A DNA stretch of 64,000 nt, from NCBI GenBank assembly GCA_964645915.1, contig CAZYDH010000003.1:67358-131357 (forward strand), in the 5' to 3' direction. Source of the DNA: JACNKV01 sp964645915 (lineage in GTDB: Bacteria > Fidelibacterota > Marinisomatia > Marinisomatales > JACNKV01). Numbering within the stretch: position 1 is the stretch's first letter; every line of letters begins with the position of its first letter. Of the stretch, positions 26,317 to 34,665 are shown in pieces. The notes below the pieces were generated by a model. The model had not been told where the DNA came from, made no database searches, and saw only the letters and a program-made list of their open reading frames with translations. The position numbers were made by a program, and so were the translations under genes.

Positions 26317-29022
26317 ATGACTAAACACGTGTATTTTTTCGGACATGGTCACGCAGAGGGGCGTGCTGAAATGAAAAATTTATTGGGAGGAAAAGGCGCA
26401 AATTTGGCAGAAATGACCAACCTTGGCATTCCGGTTCCTCCCGGGTTTACAATCACCACTGAGGTGTGTAACCACTATTATGACAATAATTTAACTTTAC
26501 CCGAAGGCTTGGAGGTTCAAGTAAAAGATGCTTTAAGGCAGACCGAAACAATTATGGATAAGGGGTTTGGTGACCCTGATAATCCGTTGTTGTTTTCCGT
26601 TAGGTCGGGCGCTCGTCAATCCATGCCGGGAATGATGGAAACTGTTTTAAACCTTGGACTTACATCCGAAACCATCCGTGGTTTGGTTGCAAAAACCGGA
26701 AACAAGCGTTTTGTATATGATGCTTATCGTCGCTTGATTACCATGTACGCAGATGTTGTGATGGAAAAAGCTGCCGGTATTGAACCCAAAGATGGTAAAG
26801 GGATTCGCCACCAACTGGAAAGTCTTTTAGATACCTACAAAGATGAAAATGGTTATACCGCCGACACAGATCTTTCCGGAGATGATTGGCACGTTGTTTC
26901 TAACCTTTATAAAAAACAGATTAAAGAACAACTTGGTGAAGAATTTCCAGACAATCATTATGATCAGCTTTGGGGTGGAATCAAAGCCGTATTTAAAAGC
27001 TGGAATGGAAAGCGTGCGATCAGTTATCGCCAAATTGAAAACATTCCTGGTGAGTGGGGTACCGCTGTTAATGTTCAGGCAATGGTCTTTGGTAATACCG
27101 GAAAAGGTTCTGCAACCGGAGTTGCGTTCACAAGAAATCCGGCAACCGGAGAAAATGCTTTTTACGGCGAATGGCTCCAAAATGCTCAAGGAGAAGATGT
27201 CGTCGCGGGTTTAAGAACACCAAACCCCCTGAACGAATCAACAAAAACTGATGGTAACCAAGATGCTTTATCGTTAGAGTCTTTCTTGCCGGAGGTTTAT
27301 AATGACCTCGATGCTATTCGATTAAAACTTGAAAAACATTATGCTGACATGCAAGACATCGAATTCACAATCGAAGAAGGTCGTCTCTGGATGTTGCAAA
27401 CCCGGACCGGAAAGCGGAATGGTCCGGCTGCCATCAAAATGGCTGTTGATATGGCACATGAAAAACTTATCAATAAAACTGACGCAATACTGAGGGTTTC
27501 TCCAAATCAGATCGACGAGCTTCTTCATCCTATGCTAGATCCCGCAGCAGAAAAAAGTGGTGAGCTTTTAGCCAAAGGATTGCCTGCCGGTCCTGGAGGA
27601 GCTACTGGACAAGTTGTCTTCACCGCGGATGATGCAGAAGCGTGGAAAAAAGAAGGTAAAACAGTTGTTCTTGTTCGTGATGAAACTTCTCCCGAAGACG
27701 TTCATGGGATGCACGCAGCTGCAGCAATCCTTACGTCTAAAGGAGGAATGACAAGCCACGCTGCGTTAGTTGCTCGCGGTTGGGGAAAATGTTGTATTGT
27801 GGGTTGTTCTGTTCTTCAAATTAATACTGATGCTAAAACAGTTCATGTTAATGGCGTTGATCTTAAAGAAGGAGACTGGGTTTCATTAAATGGTACATCT
27901 GGATGTATTTATAATGGAAAGCTTGATCTCTTAGATGCTAACCCTGAATCAAATAAAGAATATAGTGAGTTGATGGCTTGGGCTGATGAAGTCCGCACGC
28001 TAAAAGTTCGTACAAACGCTGAAAGGCCTGAAGACACTGAGTTGGCTCGTAGTTTCGGCGCTCAGGGAATTGGTTTGTGCCGTACCGAGCACATGTTCTT
28101 TGATCCTAAACGAATTTTGGCTGTTCGTAAAATGATTCTTGCCGGCAGTGAAGAAGATCGTCGTCTTGCAATTATGGAATTATTACCTTATCAAAGAGAA
28201 GACTTCCGCGGAATTTTGGAAGCAATGAAAGACCTTCCTGTCACCATTCGTCTGCTAGACCCACCTCTTCATGAGTTTATGCCTCATGGTGATGCACAAA
28301 TTAATGAACTTGCATCAGAGTTAAACATCTCAGCGGACATTATTCGCAAACGGATTGACAACCTACATGAGTTTAATCCAATGCTGGGACATCGTGGGTG
28401 TCGTCTTGGAATTGCCTACCCGGAAATTACAGAGATGCAATCTAGGGCCATTTTTGAAGCAACTGCTGGGCTGATTCAAGCCGGTGTAAATGTTTTTCCT
28501 GAGGTAATGATACCGCTTGTCGGAACATTTACGGAATTTGACCATCAAGAAAGCATTGTTCGAAACGTTGCCGCTACCGTCATAGAAGAGACCGGTATTT
28601 CATTTGAATATCTTGTTGGAACTATGATTGAATTACCTCGTGCTGCATTAACTGCTGACGAAATTGCTAAGCGTGCGGAATTCTTTAGCTTCGGAACAAA
28701 CGATCTTACACAAACAACCTATGGTTTCAGTCGAGATGATATTGGTGGGTTCCTACCAATTTACCTTGATGAAAACATTTTGACACACGATCCATTCCAA
28801 AGCCTAGATCAGACCGGGGTTGGTCAGCTTGTGGAAATGGGCGTTGAAAAAGGGCGAAGCGTTCGCAACGATCTAAAGGTTGGTATTTGTGGTGAGCATG
28901 GTGGTGATCCTGACAGTGTTGATTTCTGTCATCGGGCAGGTCTGAACTACGTTAGTTGTTCACCTTTTAGAGTTCCTGTTGCTCGCCTAGCCGCAGCTCA
29001 TGCAACGCTAAAAAACAAATAA
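26317..29022 (+). CDS. ppdK: Pyruvate, phosphate dikinase
   Basis: A 901-residue enzyme interconverting pyruvate + ATP + Pi and PEP + AMP + PPi. The N-terminal nucleotide-binding domain starts with LLGGKGANLAEM. The swivelling phosphohistidine domain has GGMTSHAALVARGWGKCC with catalytic His481. The C-terminal TIM-barrel PEP domain has LCRTEHMFF, FSFGTNDLTQ and the VGICGEHGGD cysteine. Full normal length. AAAGGA precedes the ATG and a strong terminator follows. Confidence 0.97.
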   Translation: MTKHVYFFGHGHAEGRAEMKNLLGGKGANLAEMTNLGIPVPPGFTITTEVCNHYYDNNLTLPEGLEVQVKDALRQTETIMDKGFGDPDNPLLFSVRSGARQSMPGMMETVLNLGLTSETIRGLVAKTGNKRFVYDAYRRLITMYADVVMEKAAGIEPKDGKGIRHQLESLLDTYKDENGYTADTDLSGDDWHVVSNLYKKQIKEQLGEEFPDNHYDQLWGGIKAVFKSWNGKRAISYRQIENIPGEWGTAVNVQAMVFGNTGKGSATGVAFTRNPATGENAFYGEWLQNAQGEDVVAGLRTPNPLNESTKTDGNQDALSLESFLPEVYNDLDAIRLKLEKHYADMQDIEFTIEEGRLWMLQTRTGKRNGPAAIKMAVDMAHEKLINKTDAILRVSPNQIDELLHPMLDPAAEKSGELLAKGLPAGPGGATGQVVFTADDAEAWKKEGKTVVLVRDETSPEDVHGMHAAAAILTSKGGMTSHAALVARGWGKCCIVGCSVLQINTDAKTVHVNGVDLKEGDWVSLNGTSGCIYNGKLDLLDANPESNKEYSELMAWADEVRTLKVRTNAERPEDTELARSFGAQGIGLCRTEHMFFDPKRILAVRKMILAGSEEDRRLAIMELLPYQREDFRGILEAMKDLPVTIRLLDPPLHEFMPHGDAQINELASELNISADIIRKRIDNLHEFNPMLGHRGCRLGIAYPEITEMQSRAIFEATAGLIQAGVNVFPEVMIPLVGTFTEFDHQESIVRNVAATVIEETGISFEYLVGTMIELPRAALTADEIAKRAEFFSFGTNDLTQTTYGFSRDDIGGFLPIYLDENILTHDPFQSLDQTGVGQLVEMGVEKGRSVRNDLKVGICGEHGGDPDSVDFCHRAGLNYVSCSPFRVPVARLAAAHATLKNK

Positions 29023-29042
29023 GAGAGCTTTTACAGTTCAAT

Positions 29043-29070
29043 AAAAAAGGGCAGTAATCTGCCCTTTTTT
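29043..29070. terminator. Bidirectional rho-independent terminator
   Basis: A perfect stem AAAAAAGGGCAG / TAAT / CTGCCCTTTTTT lies between the converging ppdK and tryptophanase genes. The A-run and T-run make it functional in both directions. Confidence 0.92.
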
Positions 29071-29092
29071 ATTTTAATCATATTTTTACTTC

Positions 29093-30484
29093 TTATAGTG
29101 GTTCAAACTTAGCTGTGAAGTGTCGTAAATATTCCGGTTGTTCGACAATTTTATAACCCCTCAATTTGTGACGTCTTTCATAAACATTTCTTGCGACTTC
29201 AATTACATAATCAATGTGGCTTTGTGTGTGTGTACGTCTAGGAAGCGCCAGGCGAACCAATTCCATCTCCGAAGGTGTCTCTTTTCCTGTTTCTTTATCA
29301 ACCTTACCGAACATAACTGAACCAATTTCAACGGTTCGTACTCCTCCTTCTAAATACAGTTCGATCGAAAGGCTTTGTCCTGGGTATTCTAAAGGGTCGA
29401 TGTGGGGTAGGAGGGTTTTTGCGTCTAAATATACTGCGTGACCTCCAGGAGGTTGTACAATCGGATAGCCCAGGTCTCCAAGATATTTTCCTAAATACTG
29501 TGTTTCTGCTATTCGATATTTTAAATAATCTTCATCTAAGACCTCTTGGAGTCCTGTGGCCATTGCGTCAAGATCGCGTCCCGCCAACCCTCCATATGTT
29601 GGAAATCCTTCGGTGAGTATTAATAAATCTTTTTCTTGTTTGGCGAGGAAGTCATCGTTTGTACATAAAAATCCACCGATATTAACTAGTCCGTCTTTTT
29701 TTGCACTCATTGTACAGCCGTCAGCATAGCTCATCATTTCTTTTGCAATTGATTTGATGGACCAATTTTCGTATCCTTTTTCTCTGAGTTTAATAAAGTA
29801 TGCATTTTCAGCAAATCTGGCTGCATCGAAATATAACGGAATGTTGTGTTTTAATAGTGTCTGCTTAACCTCTTTTATATTTTCCAATGAGACCGGTTGG
29901 CCTCCTCCGGAATTATTGGTCACGGTAAGCATACAAAAGGGGATGCGGTCTACGCCCATTCTATGAATGAGTTCTTCTAATTTGAGAACATCCATGTTTC
30001 CTTTAAATGGGTGTTTACTTTGGGTGTCTTTTCCTTCATCTATTACAAGGTCTTCCGCAATTGCTCCTTGAAATTCAATGTTCGCTCGTGTTGTATCAAA
30101 ATGGATGTTGTTTGGAATAACATCTCCCTTTTTACATGCCACAGAAAATAATATTCGTTCTGCTGCGCGCCCTTGGTGTGTGGGTATTATATGTTTAAAC
30201 CCAAAGATGTCTTTAACTGTCTTTTCAAACCTTTGAAAGCTTTGGCTTCCCGCATACGATTCATCACCTCTCATAATAGCGGCCCACTGTTCCGAGCTCA
30301 TTGCGCCGGTACCACTATCGGTTAATAGATCAATTATCACATCTTGAGATTGAATTTTAAACAGATTGTAATCTGCCTTTTTTAATATTTCTTCCCGTTC
30401 TTTTTTTGTCGTCATTTGAATGGGTTCAACCGATTTAATCGTAAACGGTTCTATTATCGTTCTTATATTTGATTTATTCTCCAT
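29093..30484 (-). CDS. tnaA: Tryptophanase (beta-eliminating lyase)
   Basis: A 463-residue PLP enzyme of the tryptophanase/tyrosine phenol-lyase group. The PLP lysine is Lys263 in MSAKKDG, with the active-site Tyr77 in GDESYAGS and PTHQGRAAE. The two specificities differ at a residue that is Arg381 in tyrosine phenol-lyase (VRSMERG) and Ile in tryptophanase. Here it is Ile387 (VRTVEIGS), favouring tryptophan cleavage to indole, pyruvate and ammonia. No tnaC-like leader with a Trp codon is apparent in the short upstream region and no tnaB is adjacent, so control appears different from E. coli. Confidence 0.85.
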   Translation of the reverse strand: MENKSNIRTIIEPFTIKSVEPIQMTTKKEREEILKKADYNLFKIQSQDVIIDLLTDSGTGAMSSEQWAAIMRGDESYAGSQSFQRFEKTVKDIFGFKHIIPTHQGRAAERILFSVACKKGDVIPNNIHFDTTRANIEFQGAIAEDLVIDEGKDTQSKHPFKGNMDVLKLEELIHRMGVDRIPFCMLTVTNNSGGGQPVSLENIKEVKQTLLKHNIPLYFDAARFAENAYFIKLREKGYENWSIKSIAKEMMSYADGCTMSAKKDGLVNIGGFLCTNDDFLAKQEKDLLILTEGFPTYGGLAGRDLDAMATGLQEVLDEDYLKYRIAETQYLGKYLGDLGYPIVQPPGGHAVYLDAKTLLPHIDPLEYPGQSLSIELYLEGGVRTVEIGSVMFGKVDKETGKETPSEMELVRLALPRRTHTQSHIDYVIEVARNVYERRHKLRGYKIVEQPEYLRHFTAKFEPL

Positions 30485-30519
30485 GTTCTTCTCTTTTTAA
30501 TTTTGTTTATTATATAAAA

Positions 30520-30555
30520 ATAACCCCTGATACAGTTTTGTTTTTCAGGGGTTAT
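30520..30555 (-). terminator. Rho-independent terminator of the motor operon
   Basis: Stem ATAACCCCTGA / TCAGGGGTTAT with a 14-nt loop, followed on the minus strand by a T-rich tract. It lies directly after the fliG-like gene and before the tnaA start region, and marks the end of the 37.2-30.6 kb operon. Confidence 0.85.
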
Positions 30556-30589
30556 TCAAACACGTGGCAATAAACAATCTATAGATAGT

Positions 30590-31525
30590 TTATTCGACCA
30601 TCTCTCCACCGCCAACAACATCTTCAAGGTGAAAAGCGCCTTCTTTTTCCATTTCGCGAGCGCGCGTTACAATAATTTTTCTCGCAGCGTCTACTTCTCT
30701 TTTTGGAACAGCGCCTTCTACGGGCTCAAACATTGCTTGTTTCTTCTGTGGTAAGGTCTCAATTATTTTTTGGATATCTTCTTCGGGCAACCCTTTTAAT
30801 GCCATGGCTACCGTGTCTAAATCTGGAACTGAATTCACGATATCTCTGATTAGGTTTTCAGGAAAGTATTCAAAAATATCATCAAACGTAAGATGGTGTT
30901 TTTTCACCTCTCTTGCCAGTTCCGGCGTCTCTCTCTCTAGTGTTTCTAAGTATCTTTCTTCTTCATATTGGCTCATTGAGCTTAATATTTCAGCGATCTC
31001 TTTTCCACCACCTCTGGAGAATTTTACTGTTTTTGGTAAAAATTGAGCTTGGCGTTTTAAATCTGTGGCAATATTTACAACTGCTTCAAGTGGTACGTTT
31101 ACCAAGTTCCCCATTTGGATCAGAACTTTGCCTTTTTCTTCTGGCTCCATCCGATTCATTACGACCATTCTTCTTTCTGGAGATATTTGTGCAAGAACAA
31201 TTGCAACCACCCGTGGTTCTTCTGTTGAAAGGAGGGCCGCAAGCTGTTCATCTGTCAGGTTGTCAAGAAACTCAAAGGGTTTTGCGGGTTCATCGTCATC
31301 TGTTTCTTGAAATTTTTCACTGACAAAATTAAAATAAAACTCTTCTATCACTTGTTTTTTTACTTGAAAAGAGATGTTTTTAATTTCTGGAATTGTTGCC
31401 CGAATTTTTCGGATATCTGTTTTTGTCAAGCCCTTAACCAGCGTCAAGGCTAAGTTTTCACCTAAAACCGAGAAGAGGACGGCTGCTTTTTGTAATCCTG
31501 AAAGGCGTATGTTGTCTGCACTCAT
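30590..31525 (-). CDS. FliG-like flagellar motor switch homologue
   Basis: A 311-residue, FliG-like protein. The N-terminal FliF-binding domain begins GLQKAAVLFSVLGENLA. The middle domain has the FliG EHPQ-type motif as EEPRVVAIVLAQISPERR. The C-terminal torque domain begins FDDIFEYF, contains VAMALKGL and ends with a late helix. All three FliG domains are therefore present at nearly normal length (typical 330-345). Several charged positions of the torque helix differ from enteric FliG. Last gene of the operon, 9 nt after the FliF-like gene with AGGA upstream. FliM, FliN and all rod, hook and export genes are absent from the window, so this is probably a motor rotor for something other than a normal flagellum. 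Confidence 0.85.
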   Translation of the reverse strand: MSADNIRLSGLQKAAVLFSVLGENLALTLVKGLTKTDIRKIRATIPEIKNISFQVKKQVIEEFYFNFVSEKFQETDDDEPAKPFEFLDNLTDEQLAALLSTEEPRVVAIVLAQISPERRMVVMNRMEPEEKGKVLIQMGNLVNVPLEAVVNIATDLKRQAQFLPKTVKFSRGGGKEIAEILSSMSQYEEERYLETLERETPELAREVKKHHLTFDDIFEYFPENLIRDIVNSVPDLDTVAMALKGLPEEDIQKIIETLPQKKQAMFEPVEGAVPKREVDAARKIIVTRAREMEKEGAFHLEDVVGGGEMVE

Positions 31526-31534
31526 AATAAATTC

Positions 31535-33091
31535 CTATTTCTTCTTTTCGTCATCAGAAGTTTCTTCTTTTTTTTCTGGCTCTGGTGCTGCGGGCAGTGT
31601 CTCGTCCTCTAGCCATTCCTGTACAATTCGCGTTGCTGTGTTTGGTTGTCCGACACTCATTGAGACCACCGCTTTTCTGATGTCGTTAATCTCGCTTTGA
31701 AGCACGCTAATATCTTCCTCTTTTGTCGGTTCAATCGTTGCAGTATTTTCTGTTGGTTTATCATCACTGTCTTTTGGTGTTTCTTTTACGGCTTTAGCTT
31801 CTGTTTTTTTTTTCTTTTTTTTCTTTTTTTTAGGAGGATACATCCATGGTGGCGGTGGATAAGCTTGTTGTTTTGTTCGGCCTGCAATTAATGCAACCAA
31901 CACCAACAGCAAAATGAACACTAATGCGCCCAATATAAACACCAGCGTCAGGGTTGTGTTGTTGTTATCTTCGTTTAACTGACGGTCTAAGTCTTCCTGA
32001 ACTTCTTCTAAAGAACCTAGTCTGTCAGTGAGTTGAGCATCTATTTGTGCAATCAGCAATTCTCTTTGATCAATTTCTGTTTGAGTTTCTGCCTCTTCTT
32101 CTGATGTTGGGGTTGTTTCTAATGAAGCTCGTAGAGAATCAATTTGTTGTTTTAATATTTGGATCTGCATTGAGTCTTGCTGTATGATCCGCTCTCGTTC
32201 TTTTCTAAAGGCTCTTTCTTGTTCTTCTTTTTCAAATTGAGTAAGCAACGTTTGTAGATATTGTCTGTCTTCTTGTCTTCTTGTTTGCTCTTCTTCTCTG
32301 TATTGATTTAATTCTTTTTGCCAGTCTTCTTGATTGTTTGCTTGGTCTGTCTTTTCTTTCTCCATATTGTCAAGTTTTTCGGCAATTGTTTTTAAAAGAA
32401 CTTGTTCAGCCGTTTTTTCATCTCTGCGTTCTTTAAAGCTGGCTGTCATAATACTGAGGACGTCTCCGCGGGCTCGATTAAATCTTGATGCCATCATTAC
32501 AATTTGGCGTATGTTTTCAATAAGCTCTGGCGCTGCGCCTTCATTTAAAATTAAACTGATCTTTAATTGACTAACTTCTGCTATCGACGGTCTTTTAAAT
32601 ATAGATGTTTTTGAAAGAGACGGTTCTTTCTCTTTTTGTTCAACAACTTCAGTTTGTTGTTCGGTCGTTGGTTCTTCATAAGGAGGTTCTTCCTCAACGA
32701 CTTCTTCAATGGCCGGTACTTCAAATTCAAACCCTGGGATCGGCAGTCCAACCAATGATGTGGTTTGAGATTCTGTTGTTTTGGGTGTTTTTGTTTTTTC
32801 TTCTTGTTCTACAACTACCGATTGAGGTACACTCTGAGGGACGGGCGAACTATCGCCGGTCGTGACAGTGACTTGCTCTTCTACTGCATCCGTAATTTTC
32901 AGATCAACGCTAACATCAATCACATATTTTGATTCATCAATAATCTTTGAGAGTGCATCTGAGATGCGTTCTCGTAGATCGTTTTCAACCATTAGTTTTT
33001 GCGTAAGATAGGTTGATTCCTGTCCGAAGACCAGACTGGATGCAAAAACCAGCGCCATAATCCAATTAGAATAAATCTGGTGTTTTTTCAT
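31535..33091 (-). CDS. Remodelled FliF-like MS-ring protein
   Basis: About 518 residues. A cleavable-looking signal (residues 1-24) replaces FliF's first membrane helix. Residues about 29-66 (ENDLRERISDALSKII...VIDVSVDL) and 174-219 (LKISLILNEG...FNRARGDVLSIMTASF) match the two halves of the FliF RBM3 ring-building motif. An acidic Pro-rich insert separates them, where FliF has its beta-collar. Ring motifs RBM1 and RBM2 are missing. A Glu/Gln-rich coiled coil (about 220-370) is inserted before the single membrane helix (about 380-403). Then comes a run of nine Lys and a tail (about 474-497, PNTATRIVQEWLEDE) resembling the FliG-binding end of FliF. The identification is by motif reading and by its place between motB and fliG. 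The start at 33091 has AGAGGA upstream; 33109 is an alternative. Confidence 0.75.
   Translation of the reverse strand: MKKHQIYSNWIMALVFASSLVFGQESTYLTQKLMVENDLRERISDALSKIIDESKYVIDVSVDLKITDAVEEQVTVTTGDSSPVPQSVPQSVVVEQEEKTKTPKTTESQTTSLVGLPIPGFEFEVPAIEEVVEEEPPYEEPTTEQQTEVVEQKEKEPSLSKTSIFKRPSIAEVSQLKISLILNEGAAPELIENIRQIVMMASRFNRARGDVLSIMTASFKERRDEKTAEQVLLKTIAEKLDNMEKEKTDQANNQEDWQKELNQYREEEQTRRQEDRQYLQTLLTQFEKEEQERAFRKERERIIQQDSMQIQILKQQIDSLRASLETTPTSEEEAETQTEIDQRELLIAQIDAQLTDRLGSLEEVQEDLDRQLNEDNNNTTLTLVFILGALVFILLLVLVALIAGRTKQQAYPPPPWMYPPKKKKKKKKKTEAKAVKETPKDSDDKPTENTATIEPTKEEDISVLQSEINDIRKAVVSMSVGQPNTATRIVQEWLEDETLPAAPEPEKKEETSDDEKKK
31804..31831 (-). repeat. Poly-A/poly-Lys homopolymer tract inside the FliF-like gene
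   Basis: On the coding strand there are runs of A8, A8 and A10 separated by single G residues, encoding nine consecutive lysines just after the membrane helix. Such runs favour polymerase or ribosome slippage. Confidence 0.9.
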
Positions 33092-33109
33092 AGTGTTTCC
33101 TCTTGTCAT

Positions 33110-33865
33110 TTAATTCAACGAGCCTGCCGGTGCTAAAAATGTAATTTCAACACGTCGGTTTCGTGACATTAATTCCTTTGTTGCGTTTAATTCTTCTATC
33201 ATTTTTTCATCAATAACCCGATCCGTTGGTCGGTCTCTGGGAATATATTTTGAATATCCGACCGCTTGCAATCTTGTCGGAGAGACTCCTCGATTTATCA
33301 ATTCTCTTGTTACAACCGCCGCTCTTGCGCTTGACAATTCCCAGTTTGTCGGGTACTGTTCTTTAAATTTATCTGAAATCGGTTGACTGTCTGTGTGGCC
33401 TTCAACTGCAATTTGAAAGGGCGATTTTTCAATCAAGGGTACAATTTGATCAAGTATAGGAAAGATTTTGAATGTTAAAACTGCTGAGCCTGATTTAAAA
33501 CTGATATCTGATTTGATCTCGATGCTGATCCCTTTTTGACTGGTTTTTATTTCAACCGGTTTGTCGCCTGTTTGTGGGTCGGCCTCCATTTGTTCAACGA
33601 TTTCGTCGGCTTCTTTTTTAACATCTGCCAAGTTCATGGCTTGGTTCTCAACTTTTATTTTCTTTCCTACGGACTTACCCATAGCGTCGGCAAGCTGTTG
33701 TAACTTTACCGGATCAATGGTTGACATCGCTGCAACCAGCACAAAAAATGCAAAGAGCAGTGTCATCATGTCTGCAAAAGTACCAAACCATCCGGGCAGA
33801 CCTTCTTCTATCTGGCGACGCCCTTTGTCGATATATTTCTTTTTTTCCTGTGAAGTAATTGCCAC
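33110..33865 (-). CDS. motB: MotB-like stator protein with OmpA peptidoglycan-binding domain
   Basis: A 251-residue protein: short basic N-terminus, one membrane helix with the proton-binding Asp32 in TFADMMTLLFAFF (the same number as in E. coli MotB), a plug/linker, then an OmpA-like domain (about 120-245). The peptidoglycan-binding features there are VEGHTDSQPI and NWELSSARA. The start is GTG with GGAGC upstream. It lies 8 nt after motA. It should anchor the MotA ring to the cell wall and carry protons (or sodium). Confidence 0.92.
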   Translation of the reverse strand: MAITSQEKKKYIDKGRRQIEEGLPGWFGTFADMMTLLFAFFVLVAAMSTIDPVKLQQLADAMGKSVGKKIKVENQAMNLADVKKEADEIVEQMEADPQTGDKPVEIKTSQKGISIEIKSDISFKSGSAVLTFKIFPILDQIVPLIEKSPFQIAVEGHTDSQPISDKFKEQYPTNWELSSARAAVVTRELINRGVSPTRLQAVGYSKYIPRDRPTDRVIDEKMIEELNATKELMSRNRRVEITFLAPAGSLN

Positions 33866-33873
33866 AGAAGCTC

Positions 33874-34662
33874 CTATTCGCTTCTCACGCGTTCTTTTGG
33901 AGGAATAAAAGCGTTCAGTTTTTCACGGACAATCAGGGGGTGTTTTTTCTGCAAGACAAGTCTTGACGCTTCGACAAACATGGCTTGAGTTGTGCTCGTA
34001 AACGCGATCCGCGTGGAAAGCTTTGCGGCCATTGGCAAGAAAAACAAGTTTGCAAAAACAGCACCATAAAATGTTGTAATCAGCGCTGCGGACATTCCGG
34101 CTCCCAGTGCGCTCATGCCACTGCCACCGCTACCAAATCCAGCCAACATAATTACCAAGCCAATCAATGTTCCTATCATTCCCCAAGCCGGAGCCATTGT
34201 CCCCATTGTTTTAAAAAGTTCAGCTTGGCTTCGTTCTCGAATTTCACGATAATCAATGGATGTGTTCATCACATCTGTTAGTTCTTCAATTGAATATCCT
34301 GTAGCAACCATTTCAACCCCGTCTCTAAAAAATGGATCTTTAATGGATTCCAGATTTTTTTCGAGCTCTATTGTTCCCCCTTTTCTTGAAACTTCAGAAA
34401 TCTTTACTGCTTCCTCTACGACGGCGGCGAGTGTTCGTTTACTTCCCTTGAACACGGCAGCCATAGCTGTTGTCAATTGTAAAACTTCTTTAAGGGGAAA
34501 GGCAACCGAAACGGATGCCAGCATTCCTCCAAAAACAATTGCAAAACTGGACGTAGATAAGAACACACCCATTTCTGCTCCGGCAGAAGATGCGGCCAAG
34601 AAGATCCCTGCCCCAATAGACACCAGTCCTAGAATGATTCCGATAATGGTTGCAATATCCAT
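33874..34662 (-). CDS. motA: MotA-like stator proton channel protein
   Basis: A 262-residue protein with four membrane helices and the MotA layout: helices 1-2 at the N-terminus, a large charged cytoplasmic loop (about 60-145) that in flagella touches FliG, and helices 3-4. Helices 3-4 contain MAPAWGMIGTLIGL and FLPMAAKL, whose prolines match MotA Pro173 and Pro222. It is closer to MotA than to ExbB/TolQ, as shown by length and by the partner motB. GAGGA precedes the ATG, 3 nt after the TPR protein gene. Confidence 0.92.
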   Translation of the reverse strand: MDIATIIGIILGLVSIGAGIFLAASSAGAEMGVFLSTSSFAIVFGGMLASVSVAFPLKEVLQLTTAMAAVFKGSKRTLAAVVEEAVKISEVSRKGGTIELEKNLESIKDPFFRDGVEMVATGYSIEELTDVMNTSIDYREIRERSQAELFKTMGTMAPAWGMIGTLIGLVIMLAGFGSGGSGMSALGAGMSAALITTFYGAVFANLFFLPMAAKLSTRIAFTSTTQAMFVEASRLVLQKKHPLIVREKLNAFIPPKERVRSE

Positions 34663-34665
34663 ATG

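Noticed and set aside
29093..30484. Tyrosine phenol-lyase
   Set aside because: The Arg that recognises tyrosine's carboxylate region in Tpl is Ile here, as in tryptophanase.
33110..34662. Zorya-type anti-phage system (ZorA/ZorB are MotA/MotB-like)
   Set aside because: The stators have normal MotA/MotB lengths and are followed by FliF- and FliG-like genes, not by ZorC/ZorD/ZorE nucleases or helicases.
31535..34662. A normal flagellar gene cluster
   Set aside because: No other flagellar gene is present across 64 kb, and the FliF protein lacks two ring domains and the first membrane helix.
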